From JANQSP01 sp965237565 (lineage in GTDB: Bacteria; Bdellovibrionota; Bdellovibrionia; Bdellovibrionales; UBA1609), in assembly GCA_965237565.1 (NCBI GenBank), contig OZ250145.1, positions 1,240,001 to 1,304,000 of the forward strand: a stretch of DNA of 64,000 nt. The letters run 5' to 3'. The notes under the pieces were generated by a model. The model saw only the letters and a program-made list of their open reading frames with translations. It was not told the origin of the DNA and ran no database searches. A program made the translations under genes and the position numbers. Positions 59,120 through 64,000 of this stretch are shown here, piece by piece. Each line of letters opens with the position of its first letter. Position 1 is the stretch's first letter.

Positions 59120-60064
59120 CTATAATACTTTTTTTTTGCCAAGCCATCTTGCATTATTCAATTCATTGGCTTGGTCAAGTGGCTTTATGCCAAGTGCCAT
59201 CTTCCCAAGCGCCCTTTTCTTCGTATTATTATTGGATTGATCAAGTTTATAACCCAAAAGAAGTAAAGACAAGTCATTGTTAGGCATGTGAATTTTTGCA
59301 ATCTTTCTAACTAATTCTGAATTCCTAGACTTCGAACGGATCAAGAAATCGAATCGATCCAACATTAACCGAAACCCCTCACGAGTGTCCCTTATATGCC
59401 ATCCGTGTTTTAATTTATTCAAGGTTATTTTCAACTGGTCTAGCTCAACAAGAATAAGATATTGAAATCTATTTTCCATTAAATGAAGGATGGTCTCGTA
59501 CCACAAATAGTTGTGCAAAATTTCTACAATTTCCTTGAGCTGGTTATTTTCGAACTTGTTAAATATTCGAAACCCTTTTACTATTATTATCCTGATAAGA
59601 GAGGGCAGTCCCATGTATTTTTTTGCGAACTTAAGGGTCTTATTTAGAACTTTCGCTGGCTTCCTATCAAAAGCAGCTAAAGACTTCCCTAGCTGGTCCG
59701 TCACTTCTTTTACACCAACATAGCTCTCATAAACAGCAATTTTTTTTATAAAATTACCATAATCTATATTTTCTAAATCCTTGGGAGATTTCACAAACAA
59801 TTGAACAGTCTCCTTTATTCCTATTCTTTTTTCTAGGTAATTCACAAGTTTTAGTGCATTTTTATGCTTCCAGTTTTTTGTGAATTTCTTTATGTTCGTT
59901 ATTTCGGATGCTTTTATGTCTCTTTTGTGCTGATTTAAAAAAATGATGAATGGAAGTGAACCCGGCTTCCTAGAAAAAAGATTTTTACAACTGAAGATAG
60001 AAAAAGCCTGAGGTGAAAGACTAAGAAATAAAACAGAAAGAAAAATAGTTACATAATTTTTCAT
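59120..60064 (-). CDS. Secreted helical-repeat protein, paralogue B
   Basis: About 314 residues from the ATG at 60064. Signal peptide residues 1-20, then Cys26 in C-K-N-L-F. It shares the opening domain pattern of the proteins at 1-885 and 60340-62397 (helix with KKFTKNWKHKNALKLVNYLE, then FIKKIAVYESYVGVKEVTDQL followed by SLAAFDR). It carries fewer, more diverged repeats (LLHLMENRFQYL-like). The C-terminal part is basic. It is thus a short family member, and its own upstream region has two TTTTACA/GTGTGAAAA palindromes. Function unknown. Confidence 0.78.
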   Translation of the reverse strand: MKNYVTIFLSVLFLSLSPQAFSIFSCKNLFSRKPGSLPFIIFLNQHKRDIKASEITNIKKFTKNWKHKNALKLVNYLEKRIGIKETVQLFVKSPKDLENIDYGNFIKKIAVYESYVGVKEVTDQLGKSLAAFDRKPAKVLNKTLKFAKKYMGLPSLIRIIIVKGFRIFNKFENNQLKEIVEILHNYLWYETILHLMENRFQYLILVELDQLKITLNKLKHGWHIRDTREGFRLMLDRFDFLIRSKSRNSELVRKIAKIHMPNNDLSLLLLGYKLDQSNNNTKKRALGKMALGIKPLDQANELNNARWLGKKKVL

Positions 60065-60093
60065 AACGAGAGTTTCATAACACAATAGGGGGG

Positions 60094-60185
60094 TTTTACA
60101 ATATACAATGTAAAAGTTTCACTTCACGGAAGTAAAGATTTTAAGTATGTGATTTAATTATCTCTAAAGTGTGAAAATTTTACAC
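60094..60185. promoter_or_regulatory. Two AT-rich palindromes upstream of the short repeat gene
   Basis: TTTTACA (60094-60100) pairs with TGTAAAA (60109-60115), and GTGTGAAAATTTTACAC at 60169-60185 is a palindrome with two mismatched bases. They lie 30 and 105 bases before the start at 60064. See the related palindromes at 941 and 62439. Confidence 0.35.
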
Positions 60186-60339
60186 ATTATTGAATAGTGA
60201 TTTTGACTTGATTTTCTTTTCTTCCAACTGGGGATGATGACTACAGCTTCTCTTTTTTAACTCGCTTCTCATACAGTTGTTGCTGTTTTTTTTCATCTTT
60301 GTCGGTAATAAAAGACTGCCGAATATATACCTTCAACCT

Positions 60340-62397
60340 CTACAAAACGTTCGTATCACTGGTTATAAAGTATCTAAAATTATATTGTATTTTCTTTTTC
60401 AATTCTGGCATTTCTAAACGCTTTTTTTCAGATTTCACTTTGGATTCTAACTGCATTAAATTAGCTCTGACTAAAAGAGAAAATTTATTTTTTAGAAGAT
60501 ATTTCACCCCCTCTTCTCCAGTAATATCTATTATAAATTCTAAAACAAGTTTTAATTGATTTATCCTTATTTGACTAAAACTTGAAAAACTTTGTTTTAT
60601 TATATCTTCTACTTGTTTTTCTGCTTGTTCTTTTTTAAAAAAAGTTTTTAGATACTGAATTTTAAGATTAATTTCACCCATATTACCAAACACAAACTTA
60701 GAAAGCCCTTGCAACATATTTTCTGTAATTTCTTCTTTCGTAAAAAATGTTTCTGAAAATTTTACAACCTCTTTGAATCGACTCAGATCGGTAAAAACGA
60801 AACCTTGAAAACTACTTCGCATAATGCTTATCACACCCTCTCTTTCAACAACACTTTCTACATAAGATATAAATTCTTTTAATTTATCTAATTTAGCTAC
60901 TGCAAAAGGTTGAAAATTCTTTTGTATCATGTCTTTAATTGTTTTCTTATCAAGAAACCCTTCCAAATAAGATATAACAGGTTTCAAATAGTCTATTTTA
61001 GCTGTAGAAAACCCTTGAAAATTACGTAGCATCATATTTTTTACTTTTTTTTCTCCGAGCAATCCTTCTAAATAAAGTACAACACGTTTGAATTCATTCA
61101 ATTGAAGAGAAGCAAACGCACGAAAATTCTTTTCTATAATTATTTTAACTTCCTCTTTCCCGATAAAAGTTTTCATATAAGATACAATCTTTTCTAATTC
61201 AGGTGAATGAGCAATAGAGAAAGCTTGAATATCTTTTTGCATTATCTTTTTCGCTTCTTCTTTTCCAATTAGTTTTTGCATATAACGTACAGTCTTTTTA
61301 AATCTATCCAGTTTAATTTGAGCAAAACTGAAAAGACTTTTTCGCATAATATTTTCCATCCCCTTCTTTCCAAGCAAATCTTCTAAATAAAGTTTAGTTC
61401 TTTTTAACTCAGGTAAATTAATAATAGTGAAACTACGAAGATTATGTCGTAGCATTTTTTTCATTTCTTCTTTTCCAAAAATATTTTCTAAATACTTTAC
61501 AACTGATTCTAATTGATCTGGTTTAGCCAGTGTGAAGGCTTGGAAATCTTGTAACATCTGGTGTTTCACTTCCTCTCTAGTAATCAATTGCTCAACATAA
61601 GAGACAATAGATCTGAGTCGATCTAAATTCATATTAACTAAACCACTGAAATTTTTTCGTATGATTGCTTTAACTCCTTTTCTTCCAACAAAAGATTCTA
61701 CATAAAAGACAGTAAGCTCTAAATTATTTAATCGAGCTATAGCAAAACCTCGAAAACTCTTTTCCATTATTTTTTTTAGTTCCTTTTTATCCTCAAAAAA
61801 AGTTTCTATATAAAGTATAACTTCCTTTAATTTATCTGGCTGAACACGATATAAAAATATGAAATTTTTCTTCACTATTTTTTTTGCTCTTTCTTTACCA
61901 GCATAACTCTCTATAATTTTAATAACTTCTTTTAATCTATTAGCACCACCCTTATGAAAACCTCCTAAAGAAATTTTCAATCGTTCTGTGACTTCCTTTC
62001 GACCCATGTAACTCTCATAAAACTTAACCCTTTTTAAGAAAGATGCATACCTTACATCTATTAGATAAGACATAGATTTGATTCGTTTTAACGTGTACTT
62101 TAGTTTTATATGCTGGTTTAAAAGATTTAAAAAATCTGTTGCCTCTTGATAATCCCAATGTGAAATATATTTTTCTATATTTTCTGGCCAATTTTTACCC
62201 ATCTCTTTGAGCCAATTTCCTCCAAGATTATTTTTTGCAAAATTTATAAATGCATCTGAAGATGATTTGTTAGAAAAACTATCTTTACAAGATTCAGAAA
62301 AACCTTTAGGTGAACTAATTAAAACAAAAACTAAAGAGATAAAAAATAGCTTTTTAATCTTAGCAAATGACCAAAACATCATGTCATCTATATACAT
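60340..62397 (-). CDS. Secreted 35-residue alpha-solenoid repeat protein
   Basis: A 685-residue exported protein. Signal peptide (FISLVFVLISSPKGFS), then Cys37 in C-K-D-S-F. Residues 40-150 are the opening domain shared with two paralogues. From residue 155 about fourteen repeats of 35 residues (105 bp) follow with consensus L-K-x-V-x-x-Y-[LVM]-E-x-x-x-G-K-[EK]-E-[VA]-K-x-I-M-x-[KR]-N-F-x-x-F-x-x-A-x-L-D-x. Two helices per repeat, hydrophobic positions conserved and surface positions variable, as expected of a binding superhelix. The shape of the repeat recalls mTERF modules. No enzyme domain. The start may instead be at residues 6 or 7. Confidence 0.85.
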   Translation of the reverse strand: MYIDDMMFWSFAKIKKLFFISLVFVLISSPKGFSESCKDSFSNKSSSDAFINFAKNNLGGNWLKEMGKNWPENIEKYISHWDYQEATDFLNLLNQHIKLKYTLKRIKSMSYLIDVRYASFLKRVKFYESYMGRKEVTERLKISLGGFHKGGANRLKEVIKIIESYAGKERAKKIVKKNFIFLYRVQPDKLKEVILYIETFFEDKKELKKIMEKSFRGFAIARLNNLELTVFYVESFVGRKGVKAIIRKNFSGLVNMNLDRLRSIVSYVEQLITREEVKHQMLQDFQAFTLAKPDQLESVVKYLENIFGKEEMKKMLRHNLRSFTIINLPELKRTKLYLEDLLGKKGMENIMRKSLFSFAQIKLDRFKKTVRYMQKLIGKEEAKKIMQKDIQAFSIAHSPELEKIVSYMKTFIGKEEVKIIIEKNFRAFASLQLNEFKRVVLYLEGLLGEKKVKNMMLRNFQGFSTAKIDYLKPVISYLEGFLDKKTIKDMIQKNFQPFAVAKLDKLKEFISYVESVVEREGVISIMRSSFQGFVFTDLSRFKEVVKFSETFFTKEEITENMLQGLSKFVFGNMGEINLKIQYLKTFFKKEQAEKQVEDIIKQSFSSFSQIRINQLKLVLEFIIDITGEEGVKYLLKNKFSLLVRANLMQLESKVKSEKKRLEMPELKKKIQYNFRYFITSDTNVL
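60490..61935 (-). repeat. ~14 tandem 105-bp coding repeats
   Basis: Coding repeats for the 35-residue units of the solenoid protein. The DNA units are well diverged, so expansion is old compared with the lipoprotein minisatellites. Bounds are approximate, set by residues 155-636 of the protein. Confidence 0.7.
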
Positions 62398-62438
62398 AAA
62401 CCATAGATTGATTGATAGAATTTGTTTTTTGCATATAA

Positions 62439-62460
62439 AATTTTCATACTAATGAAAATT
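62439..62460. promoter_or_regulatory. Perfect AATTTTCAT palindrome upstream of the solenoid gene
   Basis: AATTTTCAT (62439-62447) and ATGAAAATT (62452-62460) are perfect 9-bp arms around ACTA, 42-63 bases before the solenoid gene start. Could be an operator or a small terminator of the gene upstream. Confidence 0.4.
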
Positions 62461-62506
62461 GACTTAGATCACACCACCAAAAGCTCAAATAAATACCAAA
62501 GGGAAT

Positions 62507-62545
62507 CTTTTGCAAAAGCTATGGCTATATCTTTATAAAAAACAA
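62507..62545 (-). pseudogene. Fragment similar to the 3' end of the phosphopantetheinyl transferase gene
   Basis: 32 of 39 bases match 1034-1072, including an 18-base exact run. Read in frame the fragment gives FYKDIAIAFAKDS, against FYKDIVIGIAKSF at the end of the transferase at 1023. It lies upstream of the solenoid gene just as the transferase lies upstream of the paralogue at 1-885. The gene body is absent. Confidence 0.5.
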
Positions 62546-62578
62546 GGAAGCTACTTTATATACTGATTGTTGAAAAAA

Positions 62579-63940
62579 TTAGTAACATATCAATCCTTCT
62601 TTATTCTCTTCTGCATCCTTCGGTAATTCAACTTTTGCAATCTGTTTACCCATGCAATTTGAATTCTTTTCTGTTTCATCACACACTTTAATCAATGAAA
62701 GGTTTCCGAATACTACTATTTTTTGATTCCTAATTTCTTTGTCAGAGGAGATTTTTTCGATACAAACAGTTCCTTTTTCTCCATCTTTACCTTTTTCACC
62801 CCTTTTTCCTCTATCACCATCATCTCCCTCTCTACCTTCATAAGTAGAAGAATAGCACAATTTACTTCTATCTCTACCAGGTCTCCCTCCCCTTCCTCCC
62901 TCACCCCCGTAACTGCCTCTTCCACCTTTGGAACCAAATCCGGGAGTTTGTTTAACTTCTGCAAAAACAAACTCTGAAGTATCAAATGCTTTTACAAGAA
63001 GAGATCCAGAGTTCCCTCCATTTTTTCCATCAAAACCACGGAAGCCACGAACACCGTCTTCTCCATTTTCTCCGTTGGTAGGACGTGCTATGCATTTTAT
63101 CCCGCAAATTATACCAGTAGTGAATAATCCGGCTACATATTCATTACAGATATTACGATAGACAGCATTTTGACCTCTTCTTCCCTTACGACCAGAAAGT
63201 TTGTTGAGCTGTCTATTCGATATCTTTCTGCGCGAAACCGAACCTCCTCTTTCTCCATTTAAAATAAGTTTTACGTTTCCTTTTACACTTATTGCTTCGA
63301 TCAAGATATTTCCACCGCTTCTTCCGTCTTGTGCTCTTTTGGCAATTTGTTCTGGTGAAAAATTTTGAATTATTGAATTGTCAGAGATAAACTCGTCAGC
63401 CAAAATAAATAAATCATGCTCAAAAGTACGGATGACAACTTTATCGAAAATAACTCTTTTGTTTTGAATGACCATATCATTAAAAAGATCTAAGTTTTCT
63501 GATATGATGGTGGTCTCTCTATCAATTCTTTCTTGTTCCAATAGCATTTGGTTTTCAAGCATCGCATTCTCAATGACTGCTTCTTCCTCTTGTTCTGGAG
63601 TGAGCCCTCCTGTTTCGGTTCCTGTGGATGCCTCTCTATCAGTTATGGACCGTATCTCACTCGTGGGAACGTCTAGTTTTTGCTCTAGTGGCAATCCATC
63701 CCCTGATGCATCATCTTCTGGATGAAGTGTTCCAGCGTCCACCACTAGTAGTGGCGTACTGGTCTCCGCCTTTACATACATTCCTTGTTCGCTTTCTATT
63801 GCTTCAACGGATTCTTGAATATTTTCGGCATCAGGATTGACCCCTTTGCAGGAAGAGAGAAAACATAGAATCAAAAATAACGTTATAGACTTCGAGGAGC
63901 CATTTACCAAGCTATTGAAAGCTCTGGACGGGATGTGCAT
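62579..63940 (-). CDS. Collagen-like glycine-rich lipoprotein
   Basis: A 453-residue protein with a lipoprotein signal (ITLFLILCFLSSCKG). Residues ~35-180 are acidic and helical. The second half has two G-x-y tracts: seven triplets in GENGEDGVRGFRGFDG plus the rest, and seven in GREGDDGDRGKRGEKG plus the rest. Between them is a Gly-rich loop (GSKGGRGSYGGEGGRGG). Collagen-like triplets can form a triple-helical rod on the surface. Cysteines near residues 265-285 may cross-link. Its start is 40 bases after an AGAATTTT palindrome. Function unknown. Confidence 0.85.
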   Translation of the reverse strand: MHIPSRAFNSLVNGSSKSITLFLILCFLSSCKGVNPDAENIQESVEAIESEQGMYVKAETSTPLLVVDAGTLHPEDDASGDGLPLEQKLDVPTSEIRSITDREASTGTETGGLTPEQEEEAVIENAMLENQMLLEQERIDRETTIISENLDLFNDMVIQNKRVIFDKVVIRTFEHDLFILADEFISDNSIIQNFSPEQIAKRAQDGRSGGNILIEAISVKGNVKLILNGERGGSVSRRKISNRQLNKLSGRKGRRGQNAVYRNICNEYVAGLFTTGIICGIKCIARPTNGENGEDGVRGFRGFDGKNGGNSGSLLVKAFDTSEFVFAEVKQTPGFGSKGGRGSYGGEGGRGGRPGRDRSKLCYSSTYEGREGDDGDRGKRGEKGKDGEKGTVCIEKISSDKEIRNQKIVVFGNLSLIKVCDETEKNSNCMGKQIAKVELPKDAEENKEGLICY

Positions 63941-63980
63941 TTGTTTTGCTGTGCTTATCTTGCTGGCAGGGGGGCTTTTT

Positions 63981-63999
63981 AGAATTTTAGAAAAATTCT
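63981..63999. promoter_or_regulatory. AGAATTTT palindrome upstream of the collagen-like gene
   Basis: AGAATTTT and AAAATTCT are perfect 8-bp arms around AGA, 41 bases before the start at 63940. Similar AATTTT palindromes occur at 941, 60169 and 62439. Confidence 0.35.
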
Positions 64000-64000
64000 C

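Noticed and set aside
59041..59283. 80-codon hydrophobic plus-strand frame as a membrane protein
   Set aside because: Mostly antisense to the secreted repeat gene at 59120-60064, whose paralogy to two other proteins and signal peptide make it the real gene.

Overview
The window is AT-rich, gene-dense chromosomal DNA from a Gram-negative bacterium. The evidence is an apolipoprotein N-acyltransferase gene, many lipoproteins, an IHF/HU-type protein, a Fis-type regulator and a 16S rRNA gene. The gene mix points to Bdellovibrionota or a related, predatory or host-associated 'deltaproteobacterial' lineage: an FHA-GGDEF diguanylate cyclase resembling Bdellovibrio DgcB, an orphan CpaF ATPase, a PIN-PhoH protein, and many secreted proteins, lipoproteins and exported proteases. 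That placement is inference; I could not search the 16S sequence.

Layout. 1-3.5 kb: the start of a secreted repeat protein (cut by the window edge), a 4'-phosphopantetheinyl transferase with an odd heptapeptide-repeat insert, and a YadG/YadH-like ABC exporter. 3.6-7 kb: trhO, a HEAT-like exported protein, lipoproteins and tRNA-Met. 7.1-14.2 kb: a minus-strand cluster of enolase, an unknown protein, CpaF, PIN-PhoH, FHA-GGDEF and a coiled-coil protein. 14.5-22 kb: gdh-pyrD, an IHF-like gene, a GenX/EpmA-like ligase, gcvP and a subtilase. 23.4-27.8 kb: a plus-strand group of zapA-like, 5-FTHF cyclo-ligase, an RNase Y with a degenerate HD active site, tyrS and ferredoxin. 27.8-32.4 kb: acyl-CoA dehydrogenase, an A-type Fe-S carrier, a glycosyltransferase, then a spermidine operon with a eukaryotic-type AdoMet decarboxylase followed by spermidine synthase. 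32.7-46 kb: a secreted alpha/beta-hydrolase with a huge helical tail, lnt, lipoproteins, a metzincin, putA, a TPR protein and a Fis-type regulator behind a sigma-28-like promoter. 46.3-48.5 kb: tandem Bor-like lipoproteins, tRNA-Cys and comM.

48.9-53.6 kb is unusual. A 16S rRNA-tRNA-Ile unit with a good promoter is not followed by 23S rRNA within the window, and it is flanked on both sides by paralogous secreted repeat genes. 54.2-64 kb is accessory DNA: an FAD monooxygenase, a DUF2157/GDYXXLXY membrane pair, a lipoprotein with two minisatellites, DoxX, two more secreted helical-repeat proteins and a collagen-like lipoprotein.

The strongest candidate for something undescribed is a set of six secreted proteins (genes at 1, 32750, 48882, 52418, 59120 and 60340). 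Their bodies differ (35-residue solenoid, Trp-containing ~70-residue repeats, hydrolase plus helical tail), yet all carry a Cys-[Lys/Glu/Gln]-x-x-Phe motif just after the signal peptide. Three of them lie downstream of AATTTT-centred palindromes, and one appears to have been copied together with the tail of its upstream neighbour.
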